64,000 bases of DNA from Pseudomonas sp. FP1742 (lineage in GTDB: Bacteria > Pseudomonadota > Gammaproteobacteria > Pseudomonadales > Pseudomonadaceae), in the NCBI RefSeq assembly GCF_030687145.1, contig NZ_CP117460.1, forward strand, positions 434,001 through 498,000, given 5' to 3'. This document shows, piece by piece, positions 55,632 through 63,494 of the stretch. The translations under genes and the position numbers were made by a program. Position 1 is the stretch's first letter. Every line of letters starts with the position of its first letter. The notes under the pieces were generated by a model. It did no database searches and was not told where the DNA came from. It worked only from the letters and a program-made list of their open reading frames with translations.

Positions 55632-55781
55632 TCAGCATTGGCCGTTTGACGGAGCTGCCGACCCATCGGATAGGTCCAGTTTGTCTAGCACCCGATTGAC
55701 CAATAACTCCCCAAGCACGGCCAGTTGCTGGATGGCCAACGCCACATTGCGGCGCGGGCGCCATGACGAATGCGGAGTTAC
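55632..55781 (-). pseudogene. Remnant of a small Pseudomonas DUF6124-like gene
   Basis: On the minus strand, a 49-codon open frame between TAA (55784-55782) and TGA (55634-55632) has no usable start and encodes RRNVALAIQQLAVLGELLVN followed by RVLDKLDL. This resembles the conserved C-terminus of short DUF6124-type proteins (a pattern like RRHVALGIQQ...SELLVNRALD). The N-terminal half is missing; the DNA upstream is AT-rich and unrelated. It appears to be a gene truncated at its 5' end, possibly when the adjacent queC segment arrived. Confidence 0.55.
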
Positions 55782-55902
55782 TTAATATTGTTTATGTCCA
55801 GATCGCCATAAAAATGTGTTTCGCTGTTTTTAACGTTTTGCCTGCGTATGGAGCAAGATCCTTATTTAAGAGGTATGTGGCTGGAACACAGGCTGCGTAA
55901 CG

Positions 55903-55925
55903 GCAGGGGGTGAGGCTCCCCCTGC
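55903..55925. repeat. Hairpin directly downstream of queC
   Basis: The inverted repeat GCAGGGGG / CCCCCTGC with a seven-base loop lies nine bases past the queC stop. It lacks a T-run on the queC strand, so it is at best a weak terminator or RNA 3'-end stabiliser. Confidence 0.55.
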
Positions 55926-55934
55926 ACGGCTACG

Positions 55935-56633
55935 CTATTTAATTTGCAGTTTTTCCTTCAGGCTTTTCATCACCGTTGATTTGTCTTCAAGATACCCATC
56001 AAAGCCTTTTGCTCGAAGATTGCACGCGTCACAGTCACCACATCCACCGCCTATTACTCCGTTGTAGCAAGTCAGTGTGTGGTGCTGTATCAATTCAAGC
56101 TTTCCATGATGATCGGCCAAGGCCCAAGTTTCAGACTTATTCAGCCACATGAGCGGTGTTTCAATTCGTAATTTATAGTCCATCCCCAATTCAACGGCTT
56201 TATTCATCGCTTTGATGAATTCATCCCTGCAATCCGGATAGCCTGAAAAGTCGGTTTCACAAACACCTGTGATTACAGATGTGGCGCCAACTTGATAGGC
56301 ATAAATAGAAGCCAGCGTTAAAAAAAGAATATTTCGACCGGGTACGAAGGTGTTTGGCAGGCTCGCCCCTGAACTGGCGGTGGTTGGTACTGGAATGTTG
56401 TCGCGAGTCAGGCTGCTGATCGCTAACTCATTTAATAATGAAACGTCGAGCACCTTGTGAACTATCACGCCAAGCTTTGCCGAAAGCTGTTGCGCCACTT
56501 CAATTTCTGCGCGATGGCGCTGACCGTAATCAAACGTAATGCAGTGTATTTCATCATAAGTTTGCAATGCATGGATCAAACAGGTTGTTGAGTCTTGTCC
56601 GCCACTAAAAACAATGACTGCCTTGTTATTCAT
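55935..56633 (-). CDS. queC: 7-Cyano-7-deazaguanine (preQ0) synthase QueC, enterobacterial type
   Basis: QueC makes preQ0 from 7-carboxy-7-deazaguanine and ammonia with ATP, in queuosine and 7-deazaguanine DNA-modification pathways. The 232-residue protein has the PP-loop SGGQDS (10-15), [28 protein letters not shown] and a zinc site of Cys189, 198, 201 and 204. Its sequence ([35 protein letters not shown]) follows the E. coli protein closely rather than the SGGLDS form I associate with the Pseudomonas core gene. Codon use is visibly more AT-rich than the neighbours. No other que genes are adjacent. It is probably an acquired second copy. Confidence 0.92.
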   Translation of the reverse strand: MNNKAVIVFSGGQDSTTCLIHALQTYDEIHCITFDYGQRHRAEIEVAQQLSAKLGVIVHKVLDVSLLNELAISSLTRDNIPVPTTASSGASLPNTFVPGRNILFLTLASIYAYQVGATSVITGVCETDFSGYPDCRDEFIKAMNKAVELGMDYKLRIETPLMWLNKSETWALADHHGKLELIQHHTLTCYNGVIGGGCGDCDACNLRAKGFDGYLEDKSTVMKSLKEKLQIK

Positions 56634-56934
56634 GTTGTTCTCATCCTTGGGGTAATCCCAACCTGTCGCTGGGGAACATGGACCCTACCGGGAAGCTGAA
56701 ACGCTGGCTGTGGGACGTTTCCGAAATGACATACTCCGCTTTCCCTTTGTTTCATTTGTTTACTTAGAACGTAGATGTGGCGAGGCCCGTTGTCGCCACC
56801 CGTTGTCTCCCGTTCAGTTTCAAGCAATACTGCCGGCGTTCCCGAAAGGGGCTTGTGAGACTCTGAGGATCCTGGACAACCAGCCATCGCAGAGCCAGGC
56901 AGGTACCGGGCGATGACAAGCCGACCTGTTTGTG
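56634..56934 (-). other. Structured non-coding stretch upstream of queC
   Basis: This segment has no recognisable gene. It holds several short hairpins: GTGGCGA/TCGCCAC (56777-56783 with 56793-56799), GAAACG/CGTTTC (about 56697-56720) and TTGGG/CCCAA (about 56652-56666). The last sits just before the queC Shine-Dalgarno AAGGA. Direct copies of CCCGTTGTC lie near 56786 and 56799. It may be a long queC leader RNA or a leftover of a mobile element; I cannot tell. Confidence 0.4.
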
Positions 56935-56958
56935 AAAGGGCGCCGAAAGGCGCCCTTT
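56935..56958. terminator. Hairpin terminator at the distal end of the aryl-polyene operon
   Basis: AAAGGGCGCC GAAA GGCGCCCTTT is a perfect stem with a tetraloop. On the plus strand GTCGTTTTT follows; on the minus strand the T-run is only the stem's own TTT. It lies 14 bases past the last minus-strand gene. Confidence 0.65.
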
Positions 56959-56971
56959 GTCGTTTTTGGTT

Positions 56972-57415
56972 TTACTGAACCTTCGCCAAATCCCCCTTCA
57001 ACGCAACCCCGGCCATGATCGCTCCTGCGTGGCATTCATAGGTCTTGGCATCCTTGCGCTCATTGCTCTTGTAGAAGCTGACGATGTTGGTCACGGCGTT
57101 GGCGCCGGCGTTTTTCGCCGCTTGGTGCAAGCTGATGATTGCCGATTGCACGACCCATTCGCAGGCTACTTCGTCCGACTTGTTGAAGGCGTTGGTTTTC
57201 TTGTTGGTCACGGCACCCGCGCTGAGTACGGTGACGTTGCCGGCCGGTGTATTACCCGCTAGGTAGAACTTCACGCTGCCATCGATTTTGCCGGTGCGGG
57301 TGGCCTCGGCAACGGCTTTGTCAAACGGCAGGTACAGCGCCGTGTCTCGCGCCTGGCTGATGCCCGGCAAGGCGCACATCAGCAGAGTGGCGGCAGCGAG
57401 TTTCTTGAAGTGCAT
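56972..57415 (-). CDS. Small secreted protein at the end of the aryl-polyene operon
   Basis: This 147-residue protein has a signal peptide (MHFKKLAAATLLMCALPGIS, cleavage near QA) and a mature domain with paired Cys and the stretch NAGANAVTNIVSFYKSNE, reminiscent of YbjQ-like or dodecin-like folds. Homologues at the same place in Pseudomonas aryl-polyene clusters are often labelled excinuclease ATPase subunit, which its sequence does not support: there is no ATP-binding motif. AAGGAG lies seven bases before ATG 57415. It follows the second ketosynthase by 28 bases. Function unknown, probably periplasmic. Confidence 0.75.
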   Translation of the reverse strand: MHFKKLAAATLLMCALPGISQARDTALYLPFDKAVAEATRTGKIDGSVKFYLAGNTPAGNVTVLSAGAVTNKKTNAFNKSDEVACEWVVQSAIISLHQAAKNAGANAVTNIVSFYKSNERKDAKTYECHAGAIMAGVALKGDLAKVQ

Positions 57416-57443
57416 GGTGGTCTCCTTGACCCTGGTATTTCGT

Positions 57444-58670
57444 TTACGACCAGCGGCGGAAAATCAACGAGGTGTTGACCCCACCAAAAGCGAAGTTGTT
57501 GTTCATCACATACTGGTTGCTCATCTGCCGGAATTCGCCGCGCAGGTAATCGAGCTTGCCGCACTGCGGATCGACCTCATCGAGGTTGAAGGTGTGCACG
57601 TACAGGTCGCGGTTCATCATTTCGATGCTGAACCAGGATTCCAGCGCGCCGCAGGCTCCCAGGGTGTGGCCGAGGAAACTCTTCTGCGAGCTGATCGGCA
57701 TGTGTTCGCCGAACAAACTGTTGGTCGCCAGTGTTTCGGCAATGTCGCCCTGTTCTGTCGCCGTGCCGTGACCGTTTACATAGCCGATGGCGCTCGGTTC
57801 GAGCCCGGCGTCTTCCAGGGCCAGTTCCATCGCACGGCGCATGGTGATCAGCTCGGGGCGGGTGGCATGCTGGCCGTCGGCGTTGCTGCCGAAACCGACG
57901 ATCTCGGCGTGGATGCGGGCGCCACGCGCCAGGGCGTGTTCGAGTTCTTCGAGTACCAGCATGCCGCCGCCTTCACCGATCACCAGGCCATCGCGGTTGG
58001 TGTCGTAAGGGCGCGGGCTGGTTTGTGGGGCGTCGTTTTTCAGGCTGGTGGCGTAAAGCGCATCGAACACCATGGCTTCGGTCGGGCACAGCTCTTCGGC
58101 ACCGCCGGCGAGCATCAGCGGCAGACGGCCGAACTTGATCGACTCGTAGGCGTAACCGATGCCCTGGCTGCCACTGGTGCAGGCACTGGAGGTCGGGATC
58201 AGTCGGCCAGTGAGGCCGAAGAAGATGCTGATATTCGCCGCTGTCGTGTGCGGCATCATCCGCACGTAAGAGTTGGCGTTCAGGCCTTCGGCCACCGAGT
58301 TGAGCAACATTTTGCCGAACGCCTTGATCTCGTCGGTGCTGCCGGTGGACGAGCCGCAGGACACGCCCATGCGCCCGTCCTTGATCGACTCGTCACCCAG
58401 CAGCCCGGCGTCCTCCAGGGCTTTTTCCGCCGCGCCGACGGCCAGCCGCGATACCCGGCCCATGCTGCGCAGTTGCTTGCGCGTCCAGTGGCCGGGCACC
58501 TGGAAGTCGTCGATCGGCCCGGCCAGGCGGGTGTTGAGTTCGGTAAAACGATCCCACTCGTCCATGCGGCGGATGCCGCTGCGGTTGGCGGCGAAGTTGC
58601 CGGCGATGGTATCCCAGTCGCTGCCCAGTGAGGTGATGCCGGCCATGCCGGTGACGACGACGCGCTTCAT
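57444..58670 (-). CDS. apeR: Beta-ketoacyl-ACP synthase, aryl-polyene type (ApeR-like)
   Basis: This 408-residue KAS-II-fold enzyme condenses an acyl chain with malonyl-ACP. The catalytic triad is present: Cys in SSACTSGSQGIGYAYE, His in NGHGTATEQGD and His in FLGHTLGACGALE. It has the C-terminal NNFAFGGVNTSLI signature. The start ATG 58670 shares one base with the ketoreductase stop (TGATG). The order ketosynthase-hotdog-reductase-ketosynthase matches apeO-P-Q-R of the E. coli aryl polyene cluster, hence the symbol; assignment by order is inference. Confidence 0.85.
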   Translation of the reverse strand: MKRVVVTGMAGITSLGSDWDTIAGNFAANRSGIRRMDEWDRFTELNTRLAGPIDDFQVPGHWTRKQLRSMGRVSRLAVGAAEKALEDAGLLGDESIKDGRMGVSCGSSTGSTDEIKAFGKMLLNSVAEGLNANSYVRMMPHTTAANISIFFGLTGRLIPTSSACTSGSQGIGYAYESIKFGRLPLMLAGGAEELCPTEAMVFDALYATSLKNDAPQTSPRPYDTNRDGLVIGEGGGMLVLEELEHALARGARIHAEIVGFGSNADGQHATRPELITMRRAMELALEDAGLEPSAIGYVNGHGTATEQGDIAETLATNSLFGEHMPISSQKSFLGHTLGACGALESWFSIEMMNRDLYVHTFNLDEVDPQCGKLDYLRGEFRQMSNQYVMNNNFAFGGVNTSLIFRRWS

Positions 58671-59398
58671 CAGCACAGGCCTCCATTGACGGCCAGAACC
58701 TGCCGGGTGATGTACGAGGCTTCCGCCGACATCAGGAAATTCACTGCACCAGCCACCTCTTCCGGGGTACCCATGCGTTGTGCGGGGATCATCTTCATCA
58801 GTTCTTCCACCGGCACGTTTTCATCGAGCATCGCCGTGTCGATCAGGCCGGGTGCGACACAGTTAACCGTGATTTTGCGCTTGCCCAGTTCAATCGCCAA
58901 CGCCTTGGCCGCACCGATCAGGCCGGCCTTGGAGGCGCTGTAATTGACCTGCCCGCGATTGCCGATCAACCCGGATACCGAGGTGATGCAGACAATCCGC
59001 CCGGCGGCGCGACGACGGATCATCGGCATCATTACCGGGTGCAGCACGTTGTAGAAGCCGTCGAGGTTGGTGCGCATCACCACGTCCCAATCGTCCTCGC
59101 TCAGGGCCGGAAAAGCACCGTCGCGGGTCAGGCCGGCGTTGAGGACCACGCCGTAATAAGCGCCATGGGCTTCCACGTCGGCTTCAAGGATGGCTTTGCA
59201 GCCGGCGCGGTTGCTGACATCGAATTGCAGGATGCGCGCGTTACGCCCGAGGGCTTCGACTTCGACTTTGACGGCTTCGGCGTCGGCCAGACCAGTGCGG
59301 CAGTGCAGCACGATGTCATGCCCGGCCCGGGCCAGACGCAATGCGATAGCTCGGCCGATACCACGGCTGGAACCGGTGACCAGTACGGATTCAGTCAT
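58670..59398 (-). CDS. apeQ: 3-Ketoacyl-ACP reductase, FabG family (ApeQ-like)
   Basis: This is a short-chain dehydrogenase that reduces beta-ketoacyl-ACP with NADPH. The 242-residue protein shows the TGSSRGIGRAIALRL cofactor motif, NAG (LNAGLTRDGAF), the catalytic Ser in ITSVSG and YxxxK in YSASKAGLIGAAKAL, and the FabG ending GAVNFLMSAEASYITRQVLA. ATG 59398 with AAGGAG seven bases upstream overlaps the hotdog stop by one base (TGATG); a GTG at 59401 is the alternative. In the polyene pathway it acts with the dehydratase to set each double bond. Confidence 0.88.
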   Translation of the reverse strand: MTESVLVTGSSRGIGRAIALRLARAGHDIVLHCRTGLADAEAVKVEVEALGRNARILQFDVSNRAGCKAILEADVEAHGAYYGVVLNAGLTRDGAFPALSEDDWDVVMRTNLDGFYNVLHPVMMPMIRRRAAGRIVCITSVSGLIGNRGQVNYSASKAGLIGAAKALAIELGKRKITVNCVAPGLIDTAMLDENVPVEELMKMIPAQRMGTPEEVAGAVNFLMSAEASYITRQVLAVNGGLC

Positions 59399-59853
59399 CA
59401 CTCGACTCCTTGGGATTCATGTAGATATTGAGCGGCCTGAGGCGGGCGGAACACGTTCAGCCGGGCGGTGGCGTGGATGCCGGGGGCGGTGATGTGGCAT
59501 TCGAACACGCCCATGCCGTTGTCATCTTCCAGCGAGCGTATCCCGTGGATGATCAGTTCGGTGCCGGCGGGAAAGTGTTCCACGTTGCATTCGAACTTAC
59601 GGGTGCCCAGCAGGAACCCGAGCTCCACCGCATTGCCTTTCTGGCGCGCGTGGCAACCGGCATAAGCGGCGACGCTCTGGGCCATCAGCTCGATGCCGAC
59701 CCAGGCCGGCAGGCTGCCATCGGGGCGACTGAACAGGCCGGGTTTGACGGTGAGTCGGGTGTGAATCTGCTCATCGTCGAACGACAGGATCTGATCGATA
59801 AGGATCATGTCGCCGGCATGGGGCAGCAGTTCGGCGAGCGGCCAGGTCATCAT
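59398..59853 (-). CDS. apeP: Hotdog-fold 3-hydroxyacyl-ACP dehydratase (ApeP-like)
   Basis: This 151-residue hotdog protein resembles FabZ/FabA dehydratases. It has LLPHAGDMILIDQILSF, with a candidate catalytic His, and AWVGIELMAQSVAAYAG, with the helix Glu. It would dehydrate 3-hydroxyacyl-ACP to the enoyl form, leaving a conjugated double bond because no enoyl reductase follows. It overlaps the upstream ketosynthase by four bases (ATGA); an ATG at 59850 is also possible. Confidence 0.82.
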   Translation of the reverse strand: MMTWPLAELLPHAGDMILIDQILSFDDEQIHTRLTVKPGLFSRPDGSLPAWVGIELMAQSVAAYAGCHARQKGNAVELGFLLGTRKFECNVEHFPAGTELIIHGIRSLEDDNGMGVFECHITAPGIHATARLNVFRPPQAAQYLHESQGVE

Positions 59854-61046
59854 GGGGCGTCTCCGATAATCAGGCTGACGTTATTGCCACCAAAGGCGAA
59901 GGAATTGCTCATCAGGTAGCGGGGTGCAATGGACGTCAGGTGGTCGGCCGGGGTCACCCAATGCAACGCCGGCAACTCGGGGTCGGGCTGCTCGTCCCAG
60001 ACATGGGGCGGCAGGGCATGTTCGTGGTTATCCGCGCTCAGGCTCAACCAGCAGAACGCCGCTTCCAGGGCACCAGCGGCGCCGAGGGTATGGCCGGTCA
60101 TCGGTTTGGTCGACGAACAGGGCACGCCTTGCGGAAACAGCGCCGTCACGGCCTGGCTTTCCATGGCGTCGTTGTGTTGGGTGGCGGTGCCGTGCAGGTT
60201 CAGATAGCTGATCTGTTGGGGTTGCAGGCCCGCGCGGCTCAAGGCTTTGTGCATGGCTTGCCGGGCGCCACGGCCGGTGGGTTCCGGCGCGGAAATATGG
60301 TGCGCATCGGAGCTGGCGCCACTGCCGAGCAGGGCAATCGGCTGGCCGTTGCCGGCGGTTTTGCTCATCAGGAACAGCACCGCCGCTTCGCCGATATTGA
60401 TGCCGTTGCGGTTCGCCGAGAACGGGTTGCAGCGCTGCTCGGACACCGCTTCCAGGGCTGAGAAGCCATTGAGGGTCAGCTTGCACAAACTGTCGACACC
60501 GCCGCACAACACGGCGTCGCACATGCCCAGGTCGAGCAGTCGTTGGGCACTCATCAGCGCCCGGGCGCTGGAGGTGCAGGCGGTGGAAATCACATAGGCC
60601 GGGCCGCTCAATTGCAGCCAGTCGGCGAGAAACGTCGCCGGTGCACCGAGCTCCTGCTGCTGATAGTCATAATCGGCAGGGAAGTGATGCTCACGGATGT
60701 AATGGGCCAGACCGCGGCTGGCCTCGTCGATGCCCGAGGTGCTGGTGCCCAGAATGACGCCGATACGGTCGCGGCCGTACGTCTGGATCGCCTGCTCGAT
60801 GTCTTGGCGAATTTGCAGCGCGGCCTCCAGCAGCAACTGATTGTTGCGACTGCTTTGATGCGCCAGTTCAGCCGGAATCGGCGCCAGCTCGCCGCGCACC
60901 GCCGCCACTGGCAACGAGCGTTCCATCACCCAGCCGGCCTCGCTGCGCATGCCCGAACAATCGCCGGCAAACAGGTTGCGGGCGACTTCCTGCTTGTCGC
61001 GACCGAGGGCGCAGATCACCCCGAGGGCGTTCAGGTAAGCGGTCAT
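59850..61046 (-). CDS. apeO: Beta-ketoacyl-ACP synthase, aryl-polyene type (ApeO-like)
   Basis: This 398-residue KAS-II-fold enzyme has Cys in ISTACTSSARAL, His in NLHGTATQHND and His in MTGHTLGAAGALE, so it is a full condensing enzyme and not a chain-length factor, whose Cys is replaced. In E. coli ApeO works with a chain-length-factor partner ApeC; no such partner is inside this window and it may lie beyond 64000. The gene overlaps the lipoprotein upstream by four bases and the hotdog gene downstream by four. Confidence 0.85.
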   Translation of the reverse strand: MTAYLNALGVICALGRDKQEVARNLFAGDCSGMRSEAGWVMERSLPVAAVRGELAPIPAELAHQSSRNNQLLLEAALQIRQDIEQAIQTYGRDRIGVILGTSTSGIDEASRGLAHYIREHHFPADYDYQQQELGAPATFLADWLQLSGPAYVISTACTSSARALMSAQRLLDLGMCDAVLCGGVDSLCKLTLNGFSALEAVSEQRCNPFSANRNGINIGEAAVLFLMSKTAGNGQPIALLGSGASSDAHHISAPEPTGRGARQAMHKALSRAGLQPQQISYLNLHGTATQHNDAMESQAVTALFPQGVPCSSTKPMTGHTLGAAGALEAAFCWLSLSADNHEHALPPHVWDEQPDPELPALHWVTPADHLTSIAPRYLMSNSFAFGGNNVSLIIGDAP

Positions 61047-61525
61047 GGCGTGTTCTCGCCTAACGGGGTGATGCGATAGTGCGGGCCTTGGGACACGTTC
61101 AATTCAAAGCTCAGTGGTTGTGAATAGCGGATGTTCCAGCGCGGTGACAATGACCGTTGCCCGTCATGCTGCCGGGCGGCGGGATAGTTGCCGTGCAACT
61201 CGCCTTCGGGGGTCAATGCAAACAACAGGGCGGCGAACAGCTCCCGGGCTTCCGGATTGGGTGGCAGCAACCCGTCGGCTTGCCATTGGCCATCGATCAG
61301 TTTCTGTCGTGCCACGGGAATCCCCAACGGGTCCATCATCGACCAGCGAATGCCCGGGCCTTCACGCTGAATCACCAGCAGCCAGTCCTGACGCTGCTCG
61401 GCCATCTGCCGTTCGATGTGCAATTGCAGCGGCAACGCCAGGTTCGGGGTTCGCTCGGGCAGCGGCGTCTGGCTGGCGCAGGCGCTCAGCAGCAGGACAC
61501 AACCCAGAAGCAGGAAACGGATCAT
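61043..61525 (-). CDS. DUF3261 lipoprotein of aryl-polyene cluster
   Basis: This 160-residue lipoprotein has a signal peptide with lipobox LLSAC (lipidated Cys16) and a compact domain with DWLLVIQREGPGIRWSMMDP and LGIPVARQKLIDGQW, typical of DUF3261. Such proteins are regular members of aryl polyene and flexirubin clusters and resemble LolB-type lipid carriers, suggesting delivery of the product to the outer membrane; this is inference. It is coupled to both neighbours by overlapping start and stop codons. Confidence 0.82.
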   Translation of the reverse strand: MIRFLLLGCVLLLSACASQTPLPERTPNLALPLQLHIERQMAEQRQDWLLVIQREGPGIRWSMMDPLGIPVARQKLIDGQWQADGLLPPNPEARELFAALLFALTPEGELHGNYPAARQHDGQRSLSPRWNIRYSQPLSFELNVSQGPHYRITPLGENTP

Positions 61526-62250
61526 CAGACACTCTCTTCAAGGGGCTTGCGCGCCACCACATTGACCAGGGTTTCTTCCCGTTGGCCAAAGGGTTTTGGC
61601 TGGCGCAGGCCGAAGCGTTCGAGCAGGCCGAAATCCTTGGCGCGACTCCACCACAAGTAAGGGTAAGACACGTTCTGCGGGCCAAATTCAAAACCCTGCC
61701 GACGAATCATCTCCAGGTACCCGGCGGCGCTCTTTTGCACGTGCATCGGGTGGCGGAACAGCCAGCGAATCACCCACGTATCAATGTAAGCCTCGGTGGA
61801 CTCGGCGAACAGCAAATAGCCGCCCGGCTTGAGCACCCGATAGAACTCGGCCAGGGCCTGATCCTGTTCGACCAGGTGATGGAAGGTCTGGTGACAGAAC
61901 AGCAGATCGACGCTGGCGTCCGGCACGTTGATGCTGGCGCAGTCACTGCCGATCAGCTCGACATCCATGCCCTGACGGGCCGCTTCTTCGCCGCTCAGGT
62001 TCAGGCTGTGAGGGTCGGCATCCAGCCCGATCAGGCGTTTGGGCGCGAAGGTCTGGCGCAGGTACTGGAACGACTTGCCCTGGCCGCACCCGGCATCCAG
62101 CAAGACCGGATTGCTGGGCAACGGTGTGCTGAACAGGCTGCGCAAGTCGTTGATCGCCACTCGCAATACGTGGTGCTGCCAGGTGTGGCTGCGCAGGAAC
62201 CAGAAGCCGAAACGGGTTTCTTCGACGTAGTTGTCGCTCAAATAACTCAT
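61525..62250 (-). CDS. Class I SAM-dependent methyltransferase of aryl-polyene cluster
   Basis: This 241-residue Rossmann methyltransferase shows motif I LLDAGCGQGKSFQYL, the acidic GLDADP loop and the post-motif FYRVLKPGGYLLFAEST. It probably methylates the aryl head group or an acyl intermediate; the target is not determined by sequence. ATG 62250 has AGGGA upstream and overlaps the flavoprotein stop by four bases (ATGA). An in-frame start 18 bases earlier lacks a better Shine-Dalgarno. Confidence 0.83.
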   Translation of the reverse strand: MSYLSDNYVEETRFGFWFLRSHTWQHHVLRVAINDLRSLFSTPLPSNPVLLDAGCGQGKSFQYLRQTFAPKRLIGLDADPHSLNLSGEEAARQGMDVELIGSDCASINVPDASVDLLFCHQTFHHLVEQDQALAEFYRVLKPGGYLLFAESTEAYIDTWVIRWLFRHPMHVQKSAAGYLEMIRRQGFEFGPQNVSYPYLWWSRAKDFGLLERFGLRQPKPFGQREETLVNVVARKPLEESV

Positions 62251-63494
62251 GTCGCTTCCCTTGCGCACAGATCCGAGATCATCCGCAGTCGACGTTTGGC
62301 TTCGCTGACGAACGGGTTGCGTTCATCCCAGGCGTAACCGGCGAGGATCGAGCTGATCATGCGGCGGATATCCGCTGTACCGCCCTGATAGAAAATCACA
62401 TCCTGAAAAGTCCCGGCGTACCAGCCTTCGACGTAGCAACGGAAGGTGTCGACGCCGCGCTTGAGCGGTTCGGCGAACTCGGTTTGCCAGTCGACGCTTT
62501 CACCTTGCAGTTGGCGATGCAGCACGCCGGCGGCCATGCTCGCCGAACGCATGGCGATGGTCACGCCGGAGGAGAACACCGGGTCGAGAAATTCCGCGGC
62601 ATTGCCCAACAAGGCGAAGCCAGGGCCATGCAGTGTTTTGACGTTGGCCGAATAACCGCCGATGGTCCGTGCGGGGGTATCCCACACGGCGTTGTTCAGC
62701 ACCCCGGCCAGGCTTGGAGTTTCAGCGATAAAGCCGCGCAGGCATTCGTCGAGATTTTCGGTGCGGCCTTCGAAGTGTTCGGCAGCGGCCACCACGCCCA
62801 CCGAGCAACGACCGTTACTGAACGGAATGGTCCAGAACCAGATGTCGCGCTGGGTCGGATGGGTGGTGATGAGGATTTTTTCCCGCTCGAAAGCCGGGCT
62901 GTCGATGCGGTCTTCAATATGGGTGAACACGGCCTGGCGCACAGGAAAGTTCGACGGTGCTTCAAGGTCCAGCAAGCGCGGCAGCACGCGACCGTAGCCG
63001 CTGGCATCGAGCACGAAATCGGCCTCGACGCGGTATTGGCTGCCGTCTTCGCGAAGCACATCGAGTTGTGGTTTTGGCAGGTTGAAATCGACGCTGACAA
63101 TGGCCTCGCCGTAGCGGACATCGACACCTTGCAGCTCAGCCTGATCGGCCAGCAGCTTGTCGAAGTCGGCGCGCAGGACCTGGAACGTCGTCGGCTTGCC
63201 GTTGCTGAACGTCTCGCCGAAATCGAAGGCGCTGTACTGATCGCCCCAGGCGAATGCCGCACCGTTCTTCACCTGGAAACCGGCCGCATTGACCGCCTCC
63301 AGCATGCCGGCTTCTTCGACGAAATCCAGGCAGTGGGACAGCAGGCTTTCACCGATGGAAAACCGTGGGAAATGCTGGCGTTCGATCATCAGCACATCAT
63401 GACCTTTACGCTTGAGCAGCGCGGCGGCGATAGCACCCGAGGGGCCGGCACCGATCACCACCACCTGACGATGTTCCATTTCAACTGTTGGCAC
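62247..63494 (-). CDS. FAD-dependent oxidoreductase, flavin-halogenase-like
   Basis: This 415-residue flavoprotein has the dinucleotide motif VVVIGAGPSGAIAAALL (10-27), the RFSIGESLL segment, FQVKNGAAFAWG with Lys76, the WFWTIP motif (219-224) and GFALLGNAAEFLDPVFSSGV (FAD-binding GD-like region). The WxWxIP and KxGAxFxW patterns occur in flavin-dependent halogenases and their non-halogenating relatives. Aryl polyenes of Xanthomonas are brominated, so halogenation is possible, but hydroxylation or desaturation is equally open. GTG 63494 is chosen for its AAGGAG five bases upstream; it overlaps the antiporter stop by 14 bases. Confidence 0.83.
   Translation of the reverse strand: MPTVEMEHRQVVVIGAGPSGAIAAALLKRKGHDVLMIERQHFPRFSIGESLLSHCLDFVEEAGMLEAVNAAGFQVKNGAAFAWGDQYSAFDFGETFSNGKPTTFQVLRADFDKLLADQAELQGVDVRYGEAIVSVDFNLPKPQLDVLREDGSQYRVEADFVLDASGYGRVLPRLLDLEAPSNFPVRQAVFTHIEDRIDSPAFEREKILITTHPTQRDIWFWTIPFSNGRCSVGVVAAAEHFEGRTENLDECLRGFIAETPSLAGVLNNAVWDTPARTIGGYSANVKTLHGPGFALLGNAAEFLDPVFSSGVTIAMRSASMAAGVLHRQLQGESVDWQTEFAEPLKRGVDTFRCYVEGWYAGTFQDVIFYQGGTADIRRMISSILAGYAWDERNPFVSEAKRRLRMISDLCAREAT

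Noticed and set aside
55540..55764. 74-codon frame overlapping the start of the 84-residue small gene
   Set aside because: Different frame from both the small gene and the DUF6124-like remnant, Pro/Ser-rich, no ribosome binding site.
56634..56820. preQ1 riboswitch upstream of queC
   Set aside because: The A-rich tail pairing into a hairpin loop (class I) and the class II layout are not visible; kept only as an unassigned structured leader.
56630..56887. 85-codon frame just upstream of queC on the same strand
   Set aside because: It has no convincing Shine-Dalgarno, no family similarity that I can name, and its codons fall on the hairpins; I treat the segment as non-coding or mobile-element remnant, though a leader peptide cannot be excluded.
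56634..56934. Group II intron or retron remnant next to queC
   Set aside because: No reverse-transcriptase sequence and no domain V-like hairpin could be identified by eye; the idea is untested rather than supported.
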